Assembly: GCF_017589465.1 (NCBI RefSeq)
Contig: NZ_JAELYA010000002.1
Coordinates: forward strand, 372,001 to 436,000
Source of the DNA: Pseudomonas schmalbachii
GTDB lineage: Bacteria; Pseudomonadota; Gammaproteobacteria; Pseudomonadales; Pseudomonadaceae
Reading direction: 5' to 3'
DNA length: 64,000 nucleotides
The first letter of the stretch is position 1; each line of letters begins with the position of its first letter. Shown piece after piece: positions 1 to 8,033 of the stretch. Both the position numbers and the translations under genes were made by a program. The notes below the pieces were generated by a model. That model was not told the origin of the DNA and made no database searches. It saw only the letters and a program-made list of their open reading frames with translations.

Positions 1-559
1 GCCCCTGGCGACCGCCGCCGGAAGAATGGAAATCGCCCAGCGCATACAGCGGCTGGCCGACCTGCAGACGTTCCTCGGTATAGCGATAGTTGCCGGGGGC
101 GCCGAGCAGTTGGCCGAGCAGGCCGGGAGCCGGCGCGGCGCCGCGTGGATGGCGCTGGCGGCCTTCCCAGCGATCGCGGGTCAGCGGCCGCACATCGGCG
201 CCACGCGGGTCGATCAGGCAACTGCCGGTGGCATCGCGCAGGCCGAACCAGCCCTCGCTGACGCCCTTCTCCACCGTGCGCCAGGAGCTTTCACCCTTGC
301 TGTTGCGCTGCTCCGCCTCGATCCGGTAGCGCCACCACAGGCACGGCTTGCCGGTCAGCGGGCCGCGCAGTTCCGCCTCGGGGCCCTCTTCGAGAACCCC
401 GTAGAGCTCGGTGAAACCCTGCGCCGCGGAACGGATCTTCGAGGTCGGCACGTCGGACAGCAGGCGCGCCTGGGCGAAATAGCGGATGCAGCGCCAGCCG
501 CCATAGAGGCTGGCCGCACAGGCCATGGCAAGGAAGATCCACTGGTTGCCGGAACTCAT
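1..559 (-). CDS. GIDE-domain membrane protein, C-terminus cut by window edge
   Basis: Partial gene: the reading frame runs from an ATG at 559 off the left edge, giving 186 residues. Residues 7 to 24 form a hydrophobic N-terminal anchor, followed by a soluble region with a PCLWWRYRIE segment near residue 75. This matches my recollection of the GIDE-domain family, bacterial relatives of a mitochondrial E3 ligase domain, but no RING finger is seen in the visible part. The start lies 7 bases after the LemA stop, so the two genes are co-transcribed and translationally close. GIDE proteins beside LemA proteins are a recurrent bacterial pairing. Biochemical function is unknown; family assignment is moderate because the C-terminus is missing. 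Confidence 0.65.
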   Translation of the reverse strand, partial: MSSGNQWIFLAMACAASLYGGWRCIRYFAQARLLSDVPTSKIRSAAQGFTELYGVLEEGPEAELRGPLTGKPCLWWRYRIEAEQRNSKGESSWRTVEKGVSEGWFGLRDATGSCLIDPRGADVRPLTRDRWEGRQRHPRGAAPAPGLLGQLLGAPGNYRYTEERLQVGQPLYALGDFHSSGGGRQG

Positions 560-566
560 GCCGCGC

Positions 567-1139
567 TCAGCCGAACAGTGCCTTGAGGTCGACGTCGGCC
601 TTTTCCGCCGTGCTCACCTGCAGCAGTTGCGCGGCCTTGAAGGCGAACAGGCGGGCGACCAGCAGGTCGGGGAACTGCTCGATGCGCACGTTGTTCAGGT
701 TGACCGCCTCGTTGTACAGCTCGCGGCGGTCGGCGATGCCGTTCTCCAGCCCGCTGATGCGCTGGGAGAGGAACTGGAAGCTCTCGTTGGCCTTCAGTTG
801 CGGGTAGTTCTCCGCCAGGGCGAACAATTGCCCGAGGCCGGCCCGCAGCCCGCCTTCGGCACGTCCCAGGGCGCCGATGTCGCCGCGCTCGCGGGCGCTG
901 GCCACGGCGTTGCGCGCGCTGATCACCTGCTCCAGGGTCTGCCGTTCGTGCTGCATGTACTGCTTGCAGGCCTCCACCAGCTTGGGCAGTTCGTCATGGC
1001 GCTGCTTGAGCAGCACGTCGATGTTCGCCCAGGCCTTGCCGACCCCATGCTTGAGCCGCACCAGGCCGTTGTAGAGCACCACCAGGTAGCCGGCCAGCAG
1101 AATCCCTATCACCCACAGCGCAACCAGGAAAAGACTCAT
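567..1139 (-). CDS. LemA family protein
   Basis: A 190-residue protein with a single N-terminal membrane segment (about residues 3 to 23) followed by a helical cytoplasmic or periplasmic domain. The stretch LKHGVGKAWANIDVLLKQRHDELP and the later AENYPQLKAN are hallmarks of LemA proteins. I chose the ATG at 1139 because an AAGGAG ribosome-binding site precedes it and the membrane segment begins at once; longer in-frame starts add unrelated sequence. LemA proteins have no settled enzymatic activity; they occur with TPM-domain or GIDE-domain partners, as here. It is transcribed away from icmP. Confidence 0.9.
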   Translation of the reverse strand: MSLFLVALWVIGILLAGYLVVLYNGLVRLKHGVGKAWANIDVLLKQRHDELPKLVEACKQYMQHERQTLEQVISARNAVASARERGDIGALGRAEGGLRAGLGQLFALAENYPQLKANESFQFLSQRISGLENGIADRRELYNEAVNLNNVRIEQFPDLLVARLFAFKAAQLLQVSTAEKADVDLKALFG

Positions 1140-1227
1140 CGATGTTCTCCTTGAACAGGGTCGACGGGATTCTAACGGCATGTGGCCAGTTGATCCGCCA
1201 TATACATTGCTTTTCGCACTTTTCAAA

Positions 1228-1246
1228 AATGAAAATCTTTCGCATT
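1228..1246 (+). promoter_or_regulatory. Candidate Fur box upstream of icmP
   Basis: An AT-rich 19-base stretch with inverted ends AATG and CATT in an otherwise GC-rich region. In the 7-1-7 Fur model it reads TGAAAAT-C-TTTCGCA, matching 10 of 14 positions of TGATAAT-N-ATTATCA. It lies 57 bases upstream of the icmP start. IcmP-type imelysins are known to be iron-repressed in Pseudomonas; operator assignment is inference. Confidence 0.5.
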
Positions 1247-1302
1247 ATGTCGCGGTTTTTTCGCGCAGCGCATCTTCTTCACTCATGCTTAAGGAACCCG
1301 CC

Positions 1303-2640
1303 ATGACTCGTATGTCCTGGGCAAGCGCCAGTCTGCTGGCTATCGCCATTTCCCTCGCCGGTTGCGGCGACGACAAGAAAGATGCCCCCGCCAGCCAGGC
1401 AGCCGCTCCGGCGACCAGCAGCCAGAGCAGCGCCCCGGCCGCCAAGGTCGACGACGCCGCCGTGAAGGCCGTGGTGAAGAACTACGCCGATATCGCCGAA
1501 GCCACTTTCGGCGACGCCCTGACCACCGCCAAGGCGCTGCAGGCCGCTGTCGACGCGCTGATCGCCAAGCCCAGCGAAGAAACCCTGAAAGCCGCCCGCG
1601 ACGCCTGGCTGGTCGCGCGCAAGCCCTACTCGCAAAGTGAAGCTTTCCGCTTCGGCAACGCCGTGGTGGACGACTGGGAAGGCGCGGTCAACGCCTGGCC
1701 GCTGGACGAAGGCCTGATCGACTACGTCGCCAAGGACTACCAGCACGCCGAAGGCAATGCCGGCGCCAGCGCCAACATCGTCGCCAACACCGAGATCCAG
1801 ATCGGCGAAGACAAGCTCGACGTGAAGGAAATCACCGGCGAGAAACTGGCCAGCCTGAACGAGCTGGGCGGTTCCGAGGCGAACGTCGCCACCGGCTACC
1901 ACGCCATCGAATTCCTCCTCTGGGGCCAGGACCTGAACGGCACCAATCCGGGCGCCGGCAACCGTCCGTTCACCGACTACGCCCAGGGCGCCGACTGCAG
2001 CAACGGTCACTGCGACCGCCGCGCGCAGTACCTGAAGGCCGTCACCGACCTGCTGGTCGCCCAGCTGGAAGAGATGGTCGGCAACTGGAAGGCCGGCGTC
2101 GCCGACAACTACCGTGCCAAGCTGGAAGCCGGCAGCACCGACGACAACCTGCGCAAGATGTTCTTCGGCCTGGGCAGCCTGTCCCTCGGCGAACTGGCCG
2201 GCGAGCGCATGAAGGTCGCCCTGGAAGCCAACTCCACCGAAGACGAGCACGACTGCTTCAGCGACGACACCCACCACACCCTGTTCTTCGATGCCAAGGG
2301 CATCCGCAACATCTACCTGGGCGAGTACCAGCGCGTGGATGGCAGCGTGGTGAAAGGCCCGAGCCTGTCCGAGCTGGTCGCCAAGGTCGACCCGGCCGCC
2401 GACACCGCCCTGAAGGCCGACCTGGACGCCACCCAGGCCAAGCTGCAGGTCATCGTCGATCGCGCCGAGAAAGAGAACGTGCACTTCGACCAGATGATCG
2501 CTCCCGATGCCAAGGACGATCAGCAGAAGATCCGCGACGTGATCGCCTCGCTGGTCGCCCAGACCGGCGCCATCGAGAAGGCCGCGACCGCCGTCGGCGT
2601 GCAGGACCTGAAGCCGGACACCGCCGATCACACCTTCTGA
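1303..2640 (+). CDS. icmP: Imelysin family lipoprotein (insulin-cleaving metalloproteinase IcmP)
   Basis: A 445-residue outer-membrane or periplasmic lipoprotein of the imelysin (M75) family, matching P. aeruginosa IcmP in length and sequence. The signal peptide ends in the lipobox LAGC with Cys21. The family GxHxxE motif is present as GYHAIE with His200 and Glu203, within GYHAIEFLLWGQ. IcmP was described as cleaving insulin, but family members are now mostly regarded as iron-uptake-related periplasmic proteins. I chose ATG 1303 because AAGGAA sits 6 bases upstream. It heads the iron cluster but is closed by its own strong terminator at 2656-2691, so it is a separate transcription unit from the di-heme gene. 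Confidence 0.93.
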   Translation: MTRMSWASASLLAIAISLAGCGDDKKDAPASQAAAPATSSQSSAPAAKVDDAAVKAVVKNYADIAEATFGDALTTAKALQAAVDALIAKPSEETLKAARDAWLVARKPYSQSEAFRFGNAVVDDWEGAVNAWPLDEGLIDYVAKDYQHAEGNAGASANIVANTEIQIGEDKLDVKEITGEKLASLNELGGSEANVATGYHAIEFLLWGQDLNGTNPGAGNRPFTDYAQGADCSNGHCDRRAQYLKAVTDLLVAQLEEMVGNWKAGVADNYRAKLEAGSTDDNLRKMFFGLGSLSLGELAGERMKVALEANSTEDEHDCFSDDTHHTLFFDAKGIRNIYLGEYQRVDGSVVKGPSLSELVAKVDPAADTALKADLDATQAKLQVIVDRAEKENVHFDQMIAPDAKDDQQKIRDVIASLVAQTGAIEKAATAVGVQDLKPDTADHTF

Positions 2641-2655
2641 TCGAGCCCGGCTGAC

Positions 2656-2691
2656 AACGACAAGGCCCCGCCCCGGCGGGGCCTTGTCGTT
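2656..2691 (+). terminator. Strong terminator after icmP
   Basis: A perfect 17-base inverted repeat (2656-2672 with 2675-2691) separated by only two bases, whose GC-rich core is flanked by AAC and GTT. It starts 16 bases after the icmP stop. It has no long T-run, but the stem is very stable. Confidence 0.75.
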
Positions 2692-2692
2692 C

Positions 2693-2873
2693 GTAGGTTG
2701 GCGCTGAACGCAGTGAAGCCCAACAGGCCCAGGCTTGTAGGATGGGTTGAGCGAAGCGATACCCATGCCGGGTGCCGGAGACTTGTCATTCGTAGGTTGG
2801 CGCTGAGCTTGCGAAGCCCAACGGTGCCACGCTCGGCAGATGTCGGGCTTCGCTGCGCTCAGCGCCAACCTAC
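2693..2873. repeat. Cluster of palindromic intergenic repeats
   Basis: Four related units fill the icmP to di-heme gap. Units at 2693-2724 and 2792-2822 share GTAGGTTGGCGCTGA followed by GAAGCCCAAC; 2842-2873 is the same unit inverted (GGGCTTCG then CAGCGCCAACCTAC). A different unit at 2737-2766 carries GGGTTGAGCGAAGCGATACCC, which recurs at 6645-6674 and 37267-37297. The direct and inverted copies could pair into long hairpins in RNA. Dispersed repeats of this kind are common between pseudomonad genes; short open frames running through them are artefacts. Confidence 0.75.
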
Positions 2874-2888
2874 GTCGGTGCAAACCCA

Positions 2889-2907
2889 AATTTTTCATAT
2901 TCGCATT
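2889..2907 (+). promoter_or_regulatory. Candidate Fur box upstream of the di-heme gene
   Basis: An AT-rich 19-base stretch ending in TTCGCATT, the same end as the candidate upstream of icmP (CGCATT). It lies 53 bases before the ATG at 2961, directly after the repeat cluster. The match to the Fur consensus is weaker than for fagA, so this rests on AT content, position and similarity to the icmP site. Confidence 0.35.
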
Positions 2908-2960
2908 TGACCCAACTGCTAAGATTGGCAGCCCGTTTTTCGCACTCCCGGATCTCATTG

Positions 2961-4379
2961 ATGCCCCGCCGCCCGACCTTTTCGCGACTTGCCGTTCTGC
3001 TTGCCGCCCTGGCGCTCGCCGCGTGCAAGCCGGCGCCGGTCGCCGAGCCGGGCGAGGCCCTTTCCGGCGGCGCGACCACGGTCAAGCGCAACGACCGCTT
3101 CGCCTTCTCCCTGCCGTCGGCCAACCTGCTGCCCGGGCAGCGCCTGGACTTCAGCGTCGGCGACAGCTTCTTCACCGCCCCCTGGGTGATCGCCCCCTCC
3201 ACCACCACCGCGCGCGACGGCCTCGGCCCGCTGTACAACGCCAGCGCCTGCCAGAGCTGCCACATCAAGGACGGTCGCGGTCACCCGCCGGAGCCTGACG
3301 CCAGCAACGCGGTGTCCATGCTGGTACGCCTGTCGATTCCCGCCGGGCCGGACGATGCCGCCACCCTCGAACGCCTCGGCGTGGTGCCAGAGCCGGTCTA
3401 CGGCGGCCAGTTGCAGGACGTCGGGATTCCCGGCGTGGCGCCCGAAGGCAAGGTACGCATGGACTACGAAGCGGTGCCGGTGACCTTCAAGGACGGCACG
3501 GTGGTCGAACTGCGCAAGCCGATCCTGCGCATCACCCGGCTCGGCTACGGACCGATGCACCCCGACACCATGTTCTCCGCCCGTGTCGCCCCGCCGGTGA
3601 TCGGCCTCGGCCTGCTGGAAGCGATTCCCGAAGCGGATATCCTGACCAACGCCGACCCCGATGACCGCAACGGCGACGGCATCCGCGGCCGCCCCAATCG
3701 CGTGTGGGACGAGAGCCTGCAGCAGACCGTGCTCGGCCGCTTCGGCTGGAAGGCCGGACAGCCGAACGTGGCGCAGCAGAACGCCCATGCCTTCGCCAGC
3801 GATATGGGCCTGACCTCCGGCCAGCTCGGTGCCGACGACTGCACCGCGGCCCAGAGCGACTGCCGGACTGCCGCCAATGGCGGCAAGCCCGAGGTCAGCG
3901 AGCGCATCTTCGAGCAGGTGGCCTTCTATACCCGCAACCTCGCCGTGCCAATCCGCCGCAACGTCAGCGATCCGCGCGTGCTGGCCGGCCGCGAGCTGTT
4001 CAAGGACGCCGGCTGCACCGCCTGCCACATTCCCAAGTTCATCACCGGCAAGGGCAATGCGGTGCTCGGCCCGGAAGTATCCGACCAGGTCATCCGCCCC
4101 TACACCGACCTGCTGCTGCACGACATGGGCGACGGCCTGGCGGACAACCGCCCGGAATTCCTCGCTGGCGGCCGCGACTGGCGCACACCGCCGCTGTGGG
4201 GCATCGGCCTCACCCATATCGTCAACGAGCACACCCAGTTCCTCCACGATGGCCGCGCGCGCAACCTGCTGGAGGCCGTCCTCTGGCATGGCGGCGAAGC
4301 CGAAGCATCGAAGCAGCGCGTACTCGCCTTCGACGCCGACGAACGCCGCGCCCTGCTGGCCTTCCTGAATTCCCTATAA
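2961..4379 (+). CDS. Di-heme c-type cytochrome lipoprotein (DUF1111 di-heme oxidoreductase family)
   Basis: A 472-residue predicted lipoprotein, lipobox LAAC with Cys22. Two CxxCH heme c motifs are visible: CQSCH at residues 97-101 and CTACH at 352-356. This, with an overall length near 470, fits the DUF1111 family of di-heme putative thiol oxidoreductases. It lies between two imelysins, 14 bases before the second, so the likely role is a periplasmic redox step in iron or heme-linked uptake; that is inference from context. ATG 2961 was chosen because it directly precedes the signal peptide; upstream in-frame starts fall in repeat DNA and the operator candidate. Confidence 0.85.
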   Translation: MPRRPTFSRLAVLLAALALAACKPAPVAEPGEALSGGATTVKRNDRFAFSLPSANLLPGQRLDFSVGDSFFTAPWVIAPSTTTARDGLGPLYNASACQSCHIKDGRGHPPEPDASNAVSMLVRLSIPAGPDDAATLERLGVVPEPVYGGQLQDVGIPGVAPEGKVRMDYEAVPVTFKDGTVVELRKPILRITRLGYGPMHPDTMFSARVAPPVIGLGLLEAIPEADILTNADPDDRNGDGIRGRPNRVWDESLQQTVLGRFGWKAGQPNVAQQNAHAFASDMGLTSGQLGADDCTAAQSDCRTAANGGKPEVSERIFEQVAFYTRNLAVPIRRNVSDPRVLAGRELFKDAGCTACHIPKFITGKGNAVLGPEVSDQVIRPYTDLLLHDMGDGLADNRPEFLAGGRDWRTPPLWGIGLTHIVNEHTQFLHDGRARNLLEAVLWHGGEAEASKQRVLAFDADERRALLAFLNSL

Positions 4380-4393
4380 GGAGACGAAACGGA

Positions 4394-5455
4394 ATGTTCC
4401 GCCCCCGACTACTCATCACCAGCCTTGCCATCGCCCTCGGCGCCTGTTCGCCGCAGGACCCGCAGGCGACCACCAGCGCCGCCCTCGCCCAGCAGGTGAT
4501 CCTGCCGGCCTACAGCCGCTGGGTCGATGCCGACCGCGCCCTGTCCGCCAGCGCCCTCGCCTACTGCCAGGGCAAGGAAGACCTGGCCAGGGCCCGCGCC
4601 GACTTCCTCGCCGCGCAGAAGGCCTGGGCCGAGCTGCAGCCGCTGCTGGTCGGCCCGCTGGCCGAAGGCAACCGCTCCTGGCAGGTACAGTTCTGGCCGG
4701 ACAAGAAGAACCTGGTGGCGCGCCAGGTCGAGCAACTGCTCAACGCCAACCCGCAGGTCACCCCGGAACTGCTGTCCCGCTCCAGCGTGGTGGTGCAGGG
4801 CCTGACCGCCTACGAGTACATCCTCTTCGACGCCAAGATCGACCTCGCCGACGCCCAGGCCAAGGCGCGCTACTGCCCGCTGCTGGAAGCCATCGGCGAA
4901 CACCAGCAGGCGCTGGCGCAGGACATCCTCGGTCGCTGGAAGAACGACGGCGGCATGCTCGCCCAGCTCAGCAAGTTCCCCAACGACCGCTATGCCGACG
5001 CCCGCGAGGCGATTTCCGAACTGCTGCGCGTGCAGGTCACCGCCCTCGACTCGCTGAAGAAGAAGCTCGGCACGCCGCTGGGCCGGCAGAGCAAGGGCAT
5101 CCCGCAGCCGTTCCAGGCCGAGGGCTGGCGCAGCGATACCTCGCTGGCGAGCCTCGATTCCAGCCTGGTCGGCGCCCAGGCGCTGTGGAACGGTACCGAC
5201 GGCAAGGGCCTGCGCGCCCTGCTGCCGGGCGAACAGAAGGAACTGGCCGGCAAGATCGACGCCGCCTACGCCGACACCCACGCCAAGCTCGCCGCGCTGA
5301 AACAGCCGCTGGGCGAACTGCTGAAGAGCGACGAAGGCATCGCCCAGCTCAACACGCTGTACGACAGCCTGAACGTAGTCCATCGCCTGCACGAGGGCGA
5401 GTTGGCGAAAGCGCTGGGCGTACAGCTTGGTTTCAACGCAAACGACGGTGACTGA
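4394..5455 (+). CDS. Imelysin family lipoprotein, second copy in the cluster
   Basis: A 353-residue lipoprotein, lipobox LGAC with Cys18, with the imelysin-type helical fold suggested by alternating hydrophobic helices. The stretch VVVQGLTAYEYILFD near residue 135 occupies the place of the GxHxxE motif but reads GLTAYE, so the histidine seen in IcmP (His200) is not conserved. It follows the di-heme gene by 14 bases with GAGACG upstream and is followed 4 bases later by the DUF1513 gene, so the three form one operon. Probable periplasmic partner in iron acquisition; a proteolytic role is unlikely given the changed motif. Confidence 0.82.
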   Translation: MFRPRLLITSLAIALGACSPQDPQATTSAALAQQVILPAYSRWVDADRALSASALAYCQGKEDLARARADFLAAQKAWAELQPLLVGPLAEGNRSWQVQFWPDKKNLVARQVEQLLNANPQVTPELLSRSSVVVQGLTAYEYILFDAKIDLADAQAKARYCPLLEAIGEHQQALAQDILGRWKNDGGMLAQLSKFPNDRYADAREAISELLRVQVTALDSLKKKLGTPLGRQSKGIPQPFQAEGWRSDTSLASLDSSLVGAQALWNGTDGKGLRALLPGEQKELAGKIDAAYADTHAKLAALKQPLGELLKSDEGIAQLNTLYDSLNVVHRLHEGELAKALGVQLGFNANDGD

Positions 5456-5459
5456 CTGA

Positions 5460-6554
5460 ATGTTGCGACGTCACGTACTGGGCCTGGGCAGCCTGCTGCT
5501 CGGCGCCCTTACCCTCGGCGGCTGGACGCTGTCGCGCAAGGGCAAGGAGCCCCTGCTGCTGTCCGCCCGTGACGACGCGGACGGCAGGCACTATGCGGTG
5601 GGCTACCGCCTCGACGGTACGCAGGTGTTCGCCACCCAGGTCGGCATGCGCTGCCACGATATCGTCCAGCACCCGGAGCTGCCGGTGGCGCTGTTCGTCG
5701 CCCGCCGCCCGGGTCGGCAGAGCTATCTGATCCACCTCGACGACGGCCGCCTGCTGCAGACCGTGGATTCGCAGCCGGACCGGCATTTCTACGGCCACGG
5801 CGTGTTCCACAAGGATGGCGAGTGGCTGTACGCCACCGAGAACGACACCACCGACCCGGGCCGCGGCCTGCTCGGCGTCTATCGCTTCGACGGCGAAAAG
5901 CTGAGCCACAGTGGCGAGGTTTCCACCCACGGTCTCGGCCCGCACCAGGTCTCCTGGATGCCCGACGGCGAAACCCTGGTGGTGGCCAACGGCGGCATCC
6001 GCACCGAGGCGGAAAGCCGCGTCGAGATGAACCTCGACGCCATGGAGCCGAGCCTGGTGCTGATGCGCCGCGACGGTGGTCTGATCTCGAAGGAAACCCT
6101 GCCGCAGCAGATGAACAGCGTGCGCCACCTGGCCATCGCCAGCGACGGCACCATCGTCGCCGGCCAGCAGTACATGGGCGAGGCCCACGAGCACGCCGAC
6201 CTGCTCGCGATCAAGCGCCCGGGCCAGGCGTTCCAGCCCTTCCCGCTCGGCGAGCAGCAGCGCCTGGCGATGGTCCAGTACACCGCCAGCGTGGCCATCC
6301 ACGACGACCTGCGCCTGGTCGCGCTGACCGCGCCACGCGGCAACCGCTTCTTCATCTGGGACCTGGACAGCGGCGCCGTGCGCCTCGACGCCCCGCTGCC
6401 GGACTGCGCCGGCGTCGGCGCGGTGAAGGACGGCTTCGTCGTCACCTCCGGCCAGGGCCGCTGCCGCTACTACGACTGCCGCGCCGAACGCATCGCCGCC
6501 CAGCCCCTCGACCTGCCGCCGGCCTTCTGGGACAACCACCTGCATATGGCGTGA
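5460..6554 (+). CDS. DUF1513 beta-propeller-like periplasmic protein
   Basis: A 364-residue protein with an N-terminal LRRHVLGLG followed by a hydrophobic stretch, a plausible but imperfect twin-arginine signal. The rest has repeated strands typical of a propeller (for instance RHFYGHGVFHKDGEWLYATE and GLGPHQVSWMPDGETLVVANG), which is characteristic of DUF1513 proteins. Histidines at the turns could bind a metal. It is the last gene of the di-heme/imelysin operon; this four-gene set is a conserved iron-starvation cluster in pseudomonads. Molecular function is not established. Confidence 0.82.
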   Translation: MLRRHVLGLGSLLLGALTLGGWTLSRKGKEPLLLSARDDADGRHYAVGYRLDGTQVFATQVGMRCHDIVQHPELPVALFVARRPGRQSYLIHLDDGRLLQTVDSQPDRHFYGHGVFHKDGEWLYATENDTTDPGRGLLGVYRFDGEKLSHSGEVSTHGLGPHQVSWMPDGETLVVANGGIRTEAESRVEMNLDAMEPSLVLMRRDGGLISKETLPQQMNSVRHLAIASDGTIVAGQQYMGEAHEHADLLAIKRPGQAFQPFPLGEQQRLAMVQYTASVAIHDDLRLVALTAPRGNRFFIWDLDSGAVRLDAPLPDCAGVGAVKDGFVVTSGQGRCRYYDCRAERIAAQPLDLPPAFWDNHLHMA

Positions 6555-6570
6555 AAATGCGGTGCATATC

Positions 6571-6674
6571 GTAGGGCGGGTGCAACCCGCCATTGGCGAT
6601 GTGGCGGGTTGCACCCGCCCTACCCGGTTTTGGGCGCCAATGCGATGGGTATCGCTTCGCTCAACCCATCCTGC
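6571..6674. repeat. Intergenic palindrome plus dispersed repeat unit
   Basis: A perfect 22-base inverted repeat (6571-6592 with 6602-6623, loop of 9) built on GTAGGGCGGGTGCAACCCGCC, followed at 6645-6674 by the ATGGGTATCGCTTCGCTCAACCCAT unit that is also at 2737 (inverted) and 37267. The palindrome sits 16 bases after the DUF1513 stop and can serve as its terminator. The rest of the gap to mexV (6675-6904) holds only a weak promoter-like pair, TTGACT at 6754-6759 and TACTAA at 6775-6780. Confidence 0.75.
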
Positions 6675-6904
6675 GTAATGACACTTCATCAACCTGATCG
6701 CCGCAGGATGCCGAAAATCCCCGCCGGAATAACCTCTTGTAACCCCACGATCTTTGACTGGAGCCAGTGACTGGTACTAAGGTGCTCTTCCCGCCCCGCA
6801 ATGGGGCACCAATCGACTCCAGGACCGGTCGAAACCCTTGCGATATCCGGATCGCGCCGAACTCCGGACGGTTAATCGAAAGGTCCATACCAGGGAACAG
6901 GAAG

Positions 6905-8032
6905 ATGTTGCGCCGCATGCTGATCATGCTGGCGGTGGTTGCCGTTGTTGTAGCGGTGCTCGCCGGCTCTAAATACCTCTCCATTCGCGAGCAGATCGCC
7001 CAGTACTCCGCGCCCATGCCGCCGGTCAGCGTCTCCGCCGTGAAGGCCGAGGAGCGCACCTGGCAGAACCGCCTGCCGGCCATCGGCACCCTGCGCGCCA
7101 ACCAGGGCGTGACGCTCACCGCCGAAGTCTCCGGCACCGTGCGCGATGTGCTGTTCGTCTCCGGCGACAAGGTCAAGGAAGGACAGCCGCTGCTGCAACT
7201 GGAAAACGCCGTCGAGGAAGCCACCCGGCGCACCGCCGAGGCCGATCTCGGGCTGGCCAAGGTCGAGTACGAGCGCGGCAGCAACCTGGTGAGTCGCGGC
7301 GCGATCTCCAAGAGCGAGTACGACCGGCTCGCCGCACAGTTCAAGCGCAACGACGCGCGCGTCGCCCAGCTCAGAGCGGCGCTGGCCAAGAAACGCATCC
7401 TCGCGCCCTTCAGCGGCACCATCGGCATCCGTCAGGTGGATGTCGGCGACTACCTGTCACCGGGCGCCGCCATCGCCACCCTGCAGGACCTCTCCACCCT
7501 GCTGGTGGACTTCTTCCTGCCGGAACAGGACTTCCCCCTGCTGAAGACCGGGCAGACCGTGTCCGTGCACGTGGCCGCCTATCCACAGCAGGAATTCCAC
7601 GCCCGCATCGAGGCGATCAACCCGCGGGTGGACAATGAAACCCGCAACCTGCTGGTCCGCGCCAGCATGGCCAACCCGGACGGCAAGCTGTTGCCGGGCA
7701 TGTTCGCCGACCTCGAAGTGCACCTGCCCGGCGACGCCAGGCGCGTAGTGGTGCCGGAAACCGCGGTGACCTTCACCCTCTACGGCAACTCGGTGTACGT
7801 GGTAGTGCCGAAGAAGGGCAAGGACGGCAAGGCCGAGACCGACGCCAAGGGCCAGCCGCAACTGACCGTCGAGCGCCGCTACATCAAGGTCGGCGACCGC
7901 CGCGAAGGCATGGCGGTGATCCTCGAAGGCCTCGCCGCCGGCGACGACGTGGTGACCTCCGGCCAGTTGAAACTGGATACCGGTACCAACGTCGCGATCG
8001 TCCGCGAAACCAATGCCCAGCGGGGGCAGTGA
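6905..8032 (+). CDS. mexV: RND efflux periplasmic adaptor MexV
   Basis: A 375-residue membrane fusion protein, the periplasmic adaptor that links an inner-membrane RND pump to an outer-membrane channel. It has an N-terminal membrane anchor (residues 5 to 22), paired lipoyl-like halves around GVTLTAEVSGTVRDV and ILAPFSGTIGIRQVDVGDYL, an intervening coiled coil, and a beta-barrel region, in standard adaptor order. Length and position upstream of mexW match MexV. ATG 6905 was chosen over in-frame upstream starts because GGAACAGGAAG precedes it and the anchor follows. The mexW start lies 1 base after this stop. No regulator or outer-membrane channel gene is adjacent. Confidence 0.92.
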   Translation: MLRRMLIMLAVVAVVVAVLAGSKYLSIREQIAQYSAPMPPVSVSAVKAEERTWQNRLPAIGTLRANQGVTLTAEVSGTVRDVLFVSGDKVKEGQPLLQLENAVEEATRRTAEADLGLAKVEYERGSNLVSRGAISKSEYDRLAAQFKRNDARVAQLRAALAKKRILAPFSGTIGIRQVDVGDYLSPGAAIATLQDLSTLLVDFFLPEQDFPLLKTGQTVSVHVAAYPQQEFHARIEAINPRVDNETRNLLVRASMANPDGKLLPGMFADLEVHLPGDARRVVVPETAVTFTLYGNSVYVVVPKKGKDGKAETDAKGQPQLTVERRYIKVGDRREGMAVILEGLAAGDDVVTSGQLKLDTGTNVAIVRETNAQRGQ

Positions 8033-8033
8033 C

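Noticed and set aside
2698-2910. Short frame through the icmP downstream region
   Set aside because: Entirely made of repeat units that also occur elsewhere in the window.
1279-2958. Long open frame on the minus strand opposite icmP (559 codons)
   Set aside because: It is the shadow of a GC-rich plus-strand gene; it has no recognisable domain and runs into intergenic repeats at its start.
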